DNA from: a virus
DNA length: 48,646 bases
Strand: one strand, 5' to 3'
Virus record (IMG/VR): IMGVR_UViG_3300008448_000144
Location: 1-48,646 of that record
Below, piece after piece: positions 11,601 through 18,500 of the stretch. The notes below the pieces were generated by a model that was not told where the DNA came from, ran no database searches, and saw only the letters and a list, made by a program, of their open reading frames with translations. Within the stretch, counting starts at the first letter, position 1. Each line of letters starts with the position of its first letter. A program made the translations under genes and the position numbers.

Positions 11601-12192
11601 TTGGAGCTTCTGGTCCTTGAACGGCGGCAAGCACCTCTTTGGCGTACTGCTTTGTTTCTGGCTTTGAAGTAATAATTCCAGCCGTGAACGCATCTCCTTC
11701 TGGACTCTTTTTTGTAAGAATTTCTCCAGCTCTTTTTACGTCTTCTGCAAATGGATTTGGTTGTTCAATAGGGGCATCTCCAACAACTGTAGCTATTGCG
11801 TCTGGAGTACCCATGAACGGCATCATCAGCTCGTAATCTCTCTGAGTGAGTTGAGCTGTTGGTTTTACAGTAACTTCTGGCTGTGGCTTACCCTTTACAT
11901 CATACCTTTTTCTTGCAGAAGGCGCCGAAGGCCCAGCTTTCTGAGTCTCTCCAGAAACCGAAAAAGCATCTTTTGCTTTGGGTTGACCAGGAGATTCCGT
12001 ATTTTTTTTTTTAAATCCGTAAGTTTCTTCAAACTCGTCAATAGAGCCTACTTCATATTCTGGAGCAACTACCTCTTTAAAAAATAACTGTCTTTTTTTA
12101 GGGTCTGACAGATACTTTTGAAAGTCTTGAATAGATCCTACGTCATAGGTCTTTGATACTTCTGAGTAAAGTGCGTCTAATTTATTTGGCAT
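2620..12192 (-). CDS. Giant polyvalent virion-ejected protein (3190 aa)
   Basis: This very long multidomain protein resembles the polyvalent proteins that phages and conjugative elements inject with their DNA. The N-terminus has two similar 30-residue units (TYDVGSIQDFQKYL, EYEVGSIDEFEETY). Residues about 250-325 are Gly/Ala-rich and hydrophobic, fit for membrane insertion. A zincin-like helix TAGHEVWETLL lies near 893-903 with EYMAELGG about 55 residues later, but the second histidine of HExxH is Glu. A fold resembling ADP-ribosyltransferase or toxin nuclease domains spans about 1790-1925 (VFVHYSDEK, GVAMYYTK). Long coiled coils cover about 2030-2400, and a membrane-like helix near 2990-3015 is followed by an acidic then basic stretch. 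No DxDGD RNA polymerase motif was seen. It lies at the end of the virion operon after two other internal-protein candidates. Confidence 0.75.
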   Translation of the reverse strand: MPNKLDALYSEVSKTYDVGSIQDFQKYLSDPKKRQLFFKEVVAPEYEVGSIDEFEETYGFKKKNTESPGQPKAKDAFSVSGETQKAGPSAPSARKRYDVKGKPQPEVTVKPTAQLTQRDYELMMPFMGTPDAIATVVGDAPIEQPNPFAEDVKRAGEILTKKSPEGDAFTAGIITSKPETKQYAKEVLAAVQGPEAPSYIEKIVYGSVASGNLADKIATINEKTNADDIDFEEIASLNKIIQDNAIEDEGGVVGFLKYLPTVLASSLISMGAADKSAIAGAGAGAVTGSVFPVVGTAAGAAAGFAGASSLALEYSSSLMGALRDAGVDITNEEDLKSAFLNPEKIQEAKSYAIKRGMPVAVFDMVSGGLAGKIGKTAAKATAKEILKAGAKETAVQATLGGAGEATAQIIADGELDGRQIAYEMIAEPASAIPSAAINYLGDKARTAAEKRYVKRIETDANLKLKSDIATIVDPEIASSSKKINEYRKLKEEAVSQTAKDEYDRRISEEREKKYSAYEKFFPVFDSLSEEKKQEAYNALDEVGRVKDEYNAAESPEEKKILGQVLAQKINKLKEYAVQEQTTSEVPVQPETGVGQEVVEGKPQPEPQVAAEEGQAQEEVIPGEKAVVSGIEITYPTEQEKTERQKVRNSKEYVSAKAFELPVITEEEFQGDIEGEFAMVTAENPKAQPLTEEENVALNTKAEQWLIDKGYSPKKIVGKYDQAENSFFVKGMTKEDAFEFAKEFNQESVAHSDGMIYQNGKMNPRNKAKDNFETKNFVPGDNVVSIINTPEGPKTFSVGYDFEIDTDFAPKTNFEEAVNKSAQSLNMVAPGLKIIIAENTDDAQMQIAEALSAVAPSQASDVAAGFTTETRGQTVFVNGKPYAMVFNKETADSVTAGHEVWETLLNDAFADDQARMKEFVDSIDAQLRAQGFEEIADKLDAFASQRGYEAVKYSEYMAELGGMLVASGFGKGPLTAQQKTLLQKIGDIINKFAQLFTGKKQFLDQATPEDILGFMITISEKVSKGEDISQFFRGETPGATMDGGIISRAQIGKDSVDNQFDMSIEYNDSNMPDKLKMPEVEPIENVLKESGGAAVFINSDGTKVGMTRDNKKLQGGWRYAYFEENINDNIGFAATSEAHVGTFHRLIQQIASERDASNPEMAGKPVAVFVTIQNAESMLGEWYAGEFLMDGLDKAITEKKTTVAKARKLMDTAIAEAQKRYIDSERKASESKGDARSIKEIKGDAQYKQLDKLKGIIKEKGFDTHEGRIKAARELGSKAFSFKFRSSLLSELIPLKSATGKNPEIKKLLLDVGYGRKDFYKDTMDEILYDALEKSNFKESSIGGTTLGGFYADPYVTREDFLANKNKGIQHEMFNESFSSNGKSFRLDKARNVNKLFPSMGFPDARGYKLYNDANNASESKSSGIIGKNKVTKWLMENGHEKTVTNPFTAISGTMYTSTIDADYQKPEEEVTTKTIEEGDKDFGVEDFESVVKVRSQKIDKSEVKKVAKEISDKFTAQEINKIKGLINKDVKAPKKTEKAYKLFKVKKEFPGELFPLFVGANESVTVGDWIEAKAGELTSTKEGKTMVKSTLGPLAYRPGWHSGELAIATHIGAKRNATDKAPTLRADDQVWAEVEVGADVDWQSEATSRAEKTKDGKINLRTAHITDQVPLGGYYKYKTNSNMTGSWIISGEMKVNRVLTDEEVKNINKNGGGNDLPRLSKFDYEAYGFNSDGSVKDPKKVAANQVARAYLIAKETGDNKEIVKAVEATVTAKSQKSVPAVVDEVLTDDGKGNYVFVHYSDEKRDTIKPMSGSGRNFTSREEVSAISAVGGVAMYYTKQGQVESGVGDVPHTVLVPKDKVYFYGTTERGKVLNDPENFEPEARRRFQEYKNRGNETRPTTYAFDSNNAAAWVTKVAAENGYDMVVTNWGGPKSYRAQTVKELTPEADYTGFKEIPDDVFEIGDEVFVYKRYGKITDIEGDVLTIDTENAFGNFDRSKFQLTKFTRDRILLIEKAKPSVTTRSQKVDVTVIPGYERMMGEVEGILEKSMNRGGSYNQASAAAIGYIQKSAVYERADDSQREQIIRDFKKIRGEKMKTAPSVARIMGEIKDTKEVTVKEKTALKDQIKLEAKAAKDAVAYVKELRTQISTALRAMTGRGVISARQATTILARYDKMNILNPVMRDRFVDYMSNVLQRAEYLDKIREASKLRKAIKKASKSADNQAEVSKMAKDFAGIDPSRVEDIDQYIENATQVLNSAARKTGDPLMRNPVNMANMANYIEQEIEIQNEQIKNEILSKYQELVDAGVLSSDMTINEIKRVVAAIEENDSDAQAKVAKAKEALKGMMEEISPVIMQMVRTGEDPFTGEPIEITYEEKKALKSLTEMDLDNLSLADAVKVVEYANNFVANGITSGIVGMTELYNGSLEPGKLVKKGFKSIPIRKYFMKGAGKVWAEGFATLPMLNKLYWGDTRRAIEVSEASGVTGISNGKAKAIKIVDKAVKEYIAKFAKTKDFLASENVLERGMLAFMSRGVVGDEFQVQDEYNRRKTLIEETIQALKDPENSTDLEIAKGEVAQKVYDKILKGSKNAEEVRSKASKTNVDAVDWWINEWSKHYDQMDEVSRNVYNTLLSRDSNYTPDRFQLKEAPTATEEDFESSFFGNFEYVDTSKSGSLRQNNRIPNLPEDKNGVKKRIVNLDFDINNVNALTSALIDVETAGSVMKAKGFVTSKDFSKLFSSKEDRDLYKKRIVKYVSRVKGGSYVDQNELAKMNKVINAIASFGVAKALFSLSQPLKQFVPPMLNTLAQTGRFDIAELFKGGMEFIDNSGYPIANRGVGSQGELKSINRKLVEAEKNLALRGLDGVADFSNAALELTLKNPDIYAARASWISFYMSELKKQGIKPSSINWSTHKLNKQAADYAQSMVDSQQNISDTDMQGEIFASKQPATVFLRRALLPLMTFTLNQKTRIWADIRTIGNEVSSKEDKLEAKKSLAGALVELTAFSAIAFGVKELLYMTAQAIFGVEEDDEEEEKKKRMMRQSASTAQNFLRDFFLPPIPGMDAAASGGVNMLLEESGLSETIPQKWFNIEDESARFNLYDKQNQGYLDMLGTQGIAAEKALDLAGYYDMAIDGKFTKEYKGNKVEKQILEEDRKAAALNALVMSGYYGGLLPSDIAYIVGIINKKIQKRAENAED

Positions 12193-12195
12193 ATC

Positions 12196-13593
12196 TTATG
12201 TTCCTGGTAGTTTTTTCTTTTTTGGTGCGTTAGTATTAGGAACAAACTCTTCTGCTCCATATACAAAGTCAATAGGAATATTTGCATCTCCACCTTGGGT
12301 GTTCAATATCTGGTTCATTACAGAAATTGCTTGTTGTCCTTTGGGGGCTCTAGTTTGAGGATTAATAACCTTTTCAACTAAGTCTATATACTCTCCAGTT
12401 TTTTTATCTTTTTTCTTTGTAGTTCTCAAAGAATATGTTTGAAACTGAACGTGGCCATCTGGAGTAAAAGTAACTCTCTCGATTTTTTCCTTAGTGCCAG
12501 GGTATGTCAAGTCTTTCAAATATGAAGTAGCCGACGCTCCAGTTTTGTCACTGTACATAGCGTTTAGATTTTTTCTTCTATTGGCATATCGCTGTTGCTT
12601 TAATCCTTCAGTAACCTCTGTAGAACTAGGCTTCTCATACTTAACTGCCTCTGGTTTTTCTCTAAGTTTGTCTACCTCTGCATCTATTTGTCTCTCCAAT
12701 ACAGTCTGAGCCTCTTTTAATTGAGCAGGAGTTAATTTTGGTGTGGCAATTCCGTTTGGACCCATAACCAGTTGTATGCCTTTTCCTCCAGCAGCCTCAA
12801 TCTCTTTTTTCTGCTGAGGTGTCTCATAAAACTCGTATCCACCAACGTAATCAGATAGAATACTTGCAGCAGACCTAGCATTCTTTAATAAAGACCCAGC
12901 AAAGCTTTGCTTAGCTTTTGTGTATGCTGGATTAAGGGTGGCAGACTTTGTCCAGAAACCCTTGTCGTATCCAGTTTCTGCACCAAGAGTTTTTGTAAAG
13001 TTGTCAATTTCTCCAAGAAGGTCTAGTTTCTCTGGCGTTTGGTTTTCTGGAATAAGCAATGACTTAAAGTCTACAACCATACCAGTTGTTGGATCTGTCA
13101 TAACTACATTGTAGCTAGACGGGTCAACAACCAACTGCTTGTTTGCAACGTCAGCAAGCTTTGACTGTTTGTCTAAGAAATACTCGCCAAGCTTTGACGC
13201 TTTAGGATCGTTCAAGTATTCTACCTGCTTATTAATAATATCATTGTAAGACTTGGTGAAGTCTCCAAAGTATTTCCAGTCTTCAGACATCTTAGCAACG
13301 CGAGACTTGTACTCTGTCGGTGTAAGCTGTCCATTCATCAACTGCTTCTTAAGATCTAACGTAGTATTTCTAACACGGTCTGCACCCTGTAATACCAAGT
13401 CATTAAGGCTTCCAGATTGACCTGGCTTGTATTCTTTAGATGCCGCAACTAAGTCGTCGGCAGATTTCTCAAGAGCTTCACGCTGTTTCTGTCTGTCCGC
13501 TTCAATCGCATCTATGTCAGATATAGCACCTTTAGCAATTCCAAGCCAATCGACTGGTTTTGGTCTTCCTGCGTAACTTATGTATTCTGCCAT
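12196..13593 (-). CDS. Putative internal virion / ejection protein (465 aa)
   Basis: A hydrophilic, Lys-rich, largely helical protein without signal peptide or recognisable enzyme motifs. Helices rich in charged residues fill the first 200 residues; the C-terminus ends NAPKKKKLPGT. It sits three bases from both neighbours, between a 242-residue Ala/Gln-rich protein and the 3190-residue giant. That arrangement matches the run of internal or cargo proteins after the tail genes in podoviruses. I infer packaging in the head or tail and ejection at infection, and I do not recognise a named domain. The ATG at 13593 has no nearby -7 element, so it is read from an upstream promoter. Confidence 0.6.
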   Translation of the reverse strand: MAEYISYAGRPKPVDWLGIAKGAISDIDAIEADRQKQREALEKSADDLVAASKEYKPGQSGSLNDLVLQGADRVRNTTLDLKKQLMNGQLTPTEYKSRVAKMSEDWKYFGDFTKSYNDIINKQVEYLNDPKASKLGEYFLDKQSKLADVANKQLVVDPSSYNVVMTDPTTGMVVDFKSLLIPENQTPEKLDLLGEIDNFTKTLGAETGYDKGFWTKSATLNPAYTKAKQSFAGSLLKNARSAASILSDYVGGYEFYETPQQKKEIEAAGGKGIQLVMGPNGIATPKLTPAQLKEAQTVLERQIDAEVDKLREKPEAVKYEKPSSTEVTEGLKQQRYANRRKNLNAMYSDKTGASATSYLKDLTYPGTKEKIERVTFTPDGHVQFQTYSLRTTKKKDKKTGEYIDLVEKVINPQTRAPKGQQAISVMNQILNTQGGDANIPIDFVYGAEEFVPNTNAPKKKKLPGT

Positions 13594-13596
13594 GTC

Positions 13597-14325
13597 TTAC
13601 AATATGTTTTCTGAATACTGTGGAACTGTCAAGCCAGGATAGTTAAAGGGCTTTTTCTTTGCCGGCAAAATTTTAGTTGGAGCAACTTCTAACGGTGATG
13701 GAGTTTTTACCGTCGCAGTTGGCTTTGCAAGCGAAGGCCTAGAAATAGCATCAACAGTAGCAAGTGTCTCATTAGTCTTATACAATGGTTTTGACTCCAA
13801 GTACTGTCCGTAGCCAGCCTGTAAAGCACCAATACCACTGGTAATAGCATCATTCATTATCTGTCTGTTCTCAGACGCCGCAAGCTGTGCACCCTCTAAT
13901 TCACTAGCAGCAATTCCTGTTTCTCTCTGAACCCTACGCATGTCTTGATCCTGTCTAGACTCTGCCCTAAACAAGTCTCTCTGGTACTCTTGATTTTGAA
14001 GGTCTGCGCCAAGCTCCAAGTTTGCACGATTAGATTGCTCGGTAAGTGTTGGCAATCCGCCGATAACACCAGCAGCGCCGGTATCTTGCAATGCTTGAAT
14101 ACCAGTTGATACTTGTTGCTGAACACCTTGCTGTGCCAAGTCGTATCCCATAGTTGGAACTTGAAGACCAGCTGAATAGTCGGTCTCTGATATACCCTTA
14201 AGTTTGGCCGCTGCGTTCTTTGCGGCAAAGTCTGCTTCTTTTCTCCGCTTGTTTGCGGCGATTGCTTGCCCAGCACTTGCTGCGGCTGAAGCTCCTGCAA
14301 TTATTAATGAGGTTGCTGCTGGCAT
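13597..14325 (-). CDS. Putative internal virion protein, Ala/Gln-rich (242 aa)
   Basis: The N-terminus is a hydrophobic small-residue helix (SLIIAGASAAASAGQAIAA) followed by basic residues, like the ends of phage internal virion proteins that enter the host envelope. A Gln/Ala/Glu-rich helical section follows (residues about 80-165), then a Pro/Lys-rich tail. This composition and position resemble T7 gp14-type or other ejection proteins. It is two bases from the GNAT-like gene upstream and three from the next gene downstream, so it is part of one operon. The function is inferred from composition and order only. Confidence 0.62.
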   Translation of the reverse strand: MPAATSLIIAGASAAASAGQAIAANKRRKEADFAAKNAAAKLKGISETDYSAGLQVPTMGYDLAQQGVQQQVSTGIQALQDTGAAGVIGGLPTLTEQSNRANLELGADLQNQEYQRDLFRAESRQDQDMRRVQRETGIAASELEGAQLAASENRQIMNDAITSGIGALQAGYGQYLESKPLYKTNETLATVDAISRPSLAKPTATVKTPSPLEVAPTKILPAKKKPFNYPGLTVPQYSENIL

Positions 14326-14327
14326 TT

Positions 14328-14735
14328 TTATAGTATTTTTACAAGCTCAGTACACCCAACACTTCCTTGAACAAAACCACACTCCATGTACTTATTGATC
14401 AGAGCTGGATTCCTCAAAGAAACATAAGCATACTTTGCTCCGTTTTCTTTTCCGTATTCTGACAGAGTGTCTATCAAGAACTTAATCGCCTCTTTGCGAT
14501 CGGGCTCTCTGTAGTCAAAGCTAGATACAATAAACTCTATCCATACCGCTTTAGAGTTGGTAAAGTAAATGTATCCAGCACAAATGTCGACACCGTCTTT
14601 GCAGACCATGACGCCACCTCTGCCACTGTTTGGCAAGAAGTCTCTAGAAGGAGCGGCCCATCTCCACTGACTCCACCACTTTGTAAGTGTATTGTCGTAG
14701 TCAAGATCTGTTAGTGGCCTCGCCGTGAAACTCAT
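14328..14735 (-). CDS. GNAT-like acetyltransferase domain protein (135 aa)
   Basis: The product resembles small phage proteins of the GNAT N-acetyltransferase superfamily. Visible features are an N-terminal SFTARPLTDLDY strand-helix, WWSQWRWAAPSRDFLP, the central strands GVMVCKDGVDICAGYIYF and WIEFIVSS, a possible acetyl-CoA loop in DYREPDRKEAIKFLIDTL, and the GNAT-like ending SLRNPALINKYMECGF. The classical R/Q-x-x-G-x-G/A loop is not intact, so catalysis is uncertain. It has its own -7 element six bases before the ATG. Lying between tail and internal-protein genes, it could modify a virion or host protein; this is inference. Confidence 0.65.
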   Translation of the reverse strand: MSFTARPLTDLDYDNTLTKWWSQWRWAAPSRDFLPNSGRGGVMVCKDGVDICAGYIYFTNSKAVWIEFIVSSFDYREPDRKEAIKFLIDTLSEYGKENGAKYAYVSLRNPALINKYMECGFVQGSVGCTELVKIL

Positions 14736-14741
14736 TGCTAC

Positions 14742-14750
14742 GCAAAGATA
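14742..14750 (-). promoter_or_regulatory. -7 element TATCTTTGC for the GNAT-like gene
   Basis: TATCTTTGC on the - strand ends six bases before the ATG at 14735, predicting a leaderless or near-leaderless mRNA. It lies just after the stop codon of the preceding gene. Confidence 0.65.
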
Positions 14751-14756
14751 GCGAAG

Positions 14757-15506
14757 TTATGGGTAACTTTTGAATACCTGTGAAGAAATAGCAAATAATT
14801 CTACAGCGCTAGAGCTTGTATTTTCAAGCAATACCTGCATGTAGTATCCGCGTGCTCCGTAAGACTCAGCAACTGCGTTCTTAACAAACATCACAAAGTT
14901 TCCAACAACAGGAACTGTTCCACCAACAACCATTACAATAGTGACAGAGTTTGACGCAACTGCAGTAACTTGCCCAGACACTAATGGAGTTCCTGCTGGG
15001 ACTACATATATCAAGTCGCCAATGCTTACGGTAGACCCAATGTCAAACAAGAAGTCTATTCTATATGTGGCAGCAGCAACTAGAGTAACGGCAGATGCAC
15101 TTCCAATGCCCTGTGTTGACAAAGCCTTGTAATCAATGGTATCTGGATTTCTTCTGATATATGTAAAGTAGTCCCCTTCCTTTAACTCAAAGTAAGACGC
15201 CTCCATGACTCCAGAGTTCAAGTCCGTAGTAATGGTGGTCTTCCATGGAGAGTCAGTCTCACATGCGATAGTCTTAAACATTTTTGACTCGCTAGGAGCG
15301 TCATTAAACACCACAGTTACTGTTGATGGGTCCGAGGCAGCTCCATACCAGCTATTCCGTGTAGCATTTGTGTTATGCTTCCATAACTCACCGCTCTTGA
15401 ACGTGTACAAAAAATTGTTCATGTTGGTCATCCATTCTGGATAGTAAGAGTGGAACGATGTCCACCCTTCTAGCATTGGTGAGTATGTAAGAGTATAATT
15501 AGCCAT
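14757..15506 (-). CDS. Tail-associated structural protein (249 aa)
   Basis: The start MANYTLTYSPMLEGWTSFHSYYPEWM, with NNFLYTFKSGELWKHN, FNDAPSESKMFKTI and KEGDYFTYIRR, recalls a conserved protein encoded next to the stabilisation/muzzle protein in crAss-like phages. Residues about 125-215 are beta-rich and Val/Thr/Gly-rich, with a GDLIYV..G..VSGQV pattern like small barrel inserts. No signal peptide is present. It is encoded straight after the muzzle gene with its own promoter, so I infer a tail hub or muzzle-bound component. Confidence 0.65.
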   Translation of the reverse strand: MANYTLTYSPMLEGWTSFHSYYPEWMTNMNNFLYTFKSGELWKHNTNATRNSWYGAASDPSTVTVVFNDAPSESKMFKTIACETDSPWKTTITTDLNSGVMEASYFELKEGDYFTYIRRNPDTIDYKALSTQGIGSASAVTLVAAATYRIDFLFDIGSTVSIGDLIYVVPAGTPLVSGQVTAVASNSVTIVMVVGGTVPVVGNFVMFVKNAVAESYGARGYYMQVLLENTSSSAVELFAISSQVFKSYP

Positions 15507-15509
15507 TAC

Positions 15510-15518
15510 GCAAAGTTA
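15510..15518 (-). promoter_or_regulatory. -7 element TAACTTTGC for the 15506 gene
   Basis: TAACTTTGC on the - strand ends exactly three bases (GTA) before the ATG at 15506. It lies between the muzzle stop codon and the next start, and predicts a leaderless mRNA. Confidence 0.65.
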
Positions 15519-15523
15519 CAACA

Positions 15524-18500
15524 TTAGCAGGCTTCTGTTGACGTCCAGGCTGATCCACTCCAGTAGTGTGCATTCAACAAATCAGCAGAGCTCTTGTAGT
15601 ATCCAGCTCCCGCAACGGTAGTTCCAGAAGAGTTCAAGTACAATGTTCCGCTTACGCCAATAGTACCATCTGTCCAGTAAGAGTAGTAGTTCGTGTCAGC
15701 ACAAACAACAGACTTAGTTCCAGCATCTGTCAAGAATACCTCGGTAAGACCAGGCGCCTCGCCGGTACATATTGCACAGCTAGCAGACGTTACCAATGTG
15801 GTAGGCACAGTGAATGTGGCAGCCTGAGCAGAGACGTCAGCAGTCTTGGTCCAGCAGTTACCATCAGATGTCTTGAATATTGTTCCATTAGCAATAACCC
15901 TAACTACTGCATCGTATAGAACCGCACTGTAAGTACTGTTACACAACGTAGCTTGGTAGTATCCACCGGCAGGAGGAACTGGAGGAGTCGGAGGAGTAGA
16001 TCCGCAGTTAAATACCGCCAAAACTACTCCGTCATCAGAGATTTGGCAACTTTGGTTGTTGTTGGTCTTGTACCACAGGTTAGACCCCTCAAATACATTT
16101 CCTCCTCTAGCTTGTAAGAACACAGTGTCTCCAACGATTGGATAGGTATAATATCCGTTATGGTACAAGTTGTCCCATCCGAGAACCAATAACGCACATG
16201 CGGCAGAAGACGTTCCCTGTCCACTAATGAACACTTCAAATTGCGTAGCTGGATTATCGTTTAATACTGATGACACGGTTACCTGTGTAGTTGGTCCAGT
16301 CCCGAAGCAGTTAGTAGCAGTGAATGATGCTGGATACTCTCCAATACCCTCCACTGTTCCGCTAATGATACCGGTTGTTGAATCAAAGTTAAGGCCAGCT
16401 GGCAATGAGAATCCAGAACACGCTCCTTCAACTGTTAGTGTGGCGTCTGCAGATCCAGAGATCTGGCTAACAGTTCCAGACGCAAAACATCGAGAAGATG
16501 TCTGTCCTCCAGATACTACAATGGTTTCATAGTATCCAGTCTCACAGTTTGCTCCGTAGAACACAGCTCCCTCTGATCCACCAAAGAAACTAAAGTTACT
16601 GCACGCAGAAACAAGTGTATAGCTTGTGGGATTGTTAGTTGCAGGAACTTTGAAGTTCACAGACTGTCCTGTAACAAACTCCATGTTTGACACAGTCACA
16701 ATTGGAGGGGCAGTCTCAGAGCACAAGCAAGATGAAATCTCGGTAACCACGCCATTGGAAGTCACAAACATCAAGTTTGTTCCTGTCTTGTGGTAGGCAT
16801 TTCCTCCATCGTAAACTGACGATCCAGTTGAGTCATTATAGATTGTGCAACCAATAGACACAACACCACCATCAGCATTGTGATACTTTGTAGTTGACGG
16901 TGTTTGAGAGCATACGTTATCAATCGTTCCGTTTGTTGTGTCAAGCGTAAACGAAGTCAACGAAGCGCATCCAGTTGTAGCTGTCCAGCTATTTGATGAT
17001 AGTGGAGAGTATACAGTAAGAACTGTTTCCTCTGTTGAAGTTCTAACAAAACCTAATGTTCCTGTGCTATTGTTAACCAGACCATCGTATGGCTCAACCA
17101 ATGCAATCTCCGCTTCTGGAACACCGGCCGCGATCAATGCATTGTAGTTGGCTAAGCTGTTGAGGCCAACATACCCAGAGTCGGCAACTACGTTTCCGCC
17201 AACAGAGATAACAAATCTGTCTGGTGTTGACTGTGCGTCGTAAGAGAATGACACCCGTCCAATGTTAGCGCCCATGTTGACAACAGTTGGAATTGTTGCA
17301 GCTACGCCACTATAGGACACCGCAGATCCACACGCTACGGTATTTCTGTAGTCCCAGACAAGATAAAGGTATTGTTCGTTTGATGGTGCAGAGTAAACAA
17401 ATGTTCCAGAATACTCTGTGCCAACCAATGACATAGTTACTGGAGTAGCGAGACTCAGTACTGTTGCATAATCCTCCTGTGTGTATTCGGTGTTTGACAC
17501 CAAGTAGTACACCTTGTTTCCTGCAGTTGGAATGAACGGATTCAACTCTGCGTCCAAAGCAGATGTAGCGTCCTTGTATGCATACACAGTAACTGTATCG
17601 CCAGGTGCTGGTATTCCATTGGTTCCAGCCACGTCAGACGCTGTGTCAAACAAGCTAACATCAACAGGCTTGAATATGGTATCATTGAACTCATACCCTG
17701 CAGTTGTAGAGCTAGAGTAGTTGTACTTCTGAGTACCAACCTTTCCAGACTCTTCTGGAGATCCAATAACGAATGTAGATCTACGCTTGATTACTGTTGC
17801 AGTCTGTGTGATGGTAAAGGTCCTAACAACACCACAGCTAGCTGTGATTGTAAGCGTAGCAGTTCTAGTAACTCCTGTCGTATTCTCTGCGATGTCTGCT
17901 TCAACATCCTGGTTTCCGGTTCCGCTTGATGGCGCCACAGTCATCCATACTGGAATGTTTGTAATAACCCAACCAGAGTTAGACTGAATGTCAAATATGT
18001 TCTTGGTCTGAGATGTCTTGTCTACAGTAATTGAAGACGGAGTTACAACTAGTTCACAGGGAGATGCTGTGTCGTCGTTAGACGCCAGTACATACATTTG
18101 GTTATACGGATCAAATGTACCTATCTTTTGTCTATTGATGCCAGCAATAAATAGGTCCTTAAACCAATCACGCATACCCTGCATTGAAATCTCTTGTATA
18201 GAGTTTCCTGCAACTCTCAATGCTACACCGCGTCTGGCGTCTGTAAAGAACAAGTCACTTCCCCATACCGCAAAGCTCTCTGGGTTCAAGCTAATTCCGT
18301 ATTCACCAGGGAATGCGATCTGCGTTCCAAGAATCTCTGGAACTGTAGAGATAGTACCACCGCCAACAGAGTCGCTGATTAAGTTCTTTCCATACAATAC
18401 CACAGACACCTTGTTCTCTTGGAATACCACCAAGTCAGTGTCTCTAGCATAAAGCTTTTGAATGCTACCAAAGAATCTATCTACATACTTGAAGTTTGCG

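Noticed and set aside
2620-12192. Virion RNA polymerase as in N4 or crAss-like phages
   Set aside because: The size fits, but I could not find a DxDGD catalytic motif in the translated sequence.
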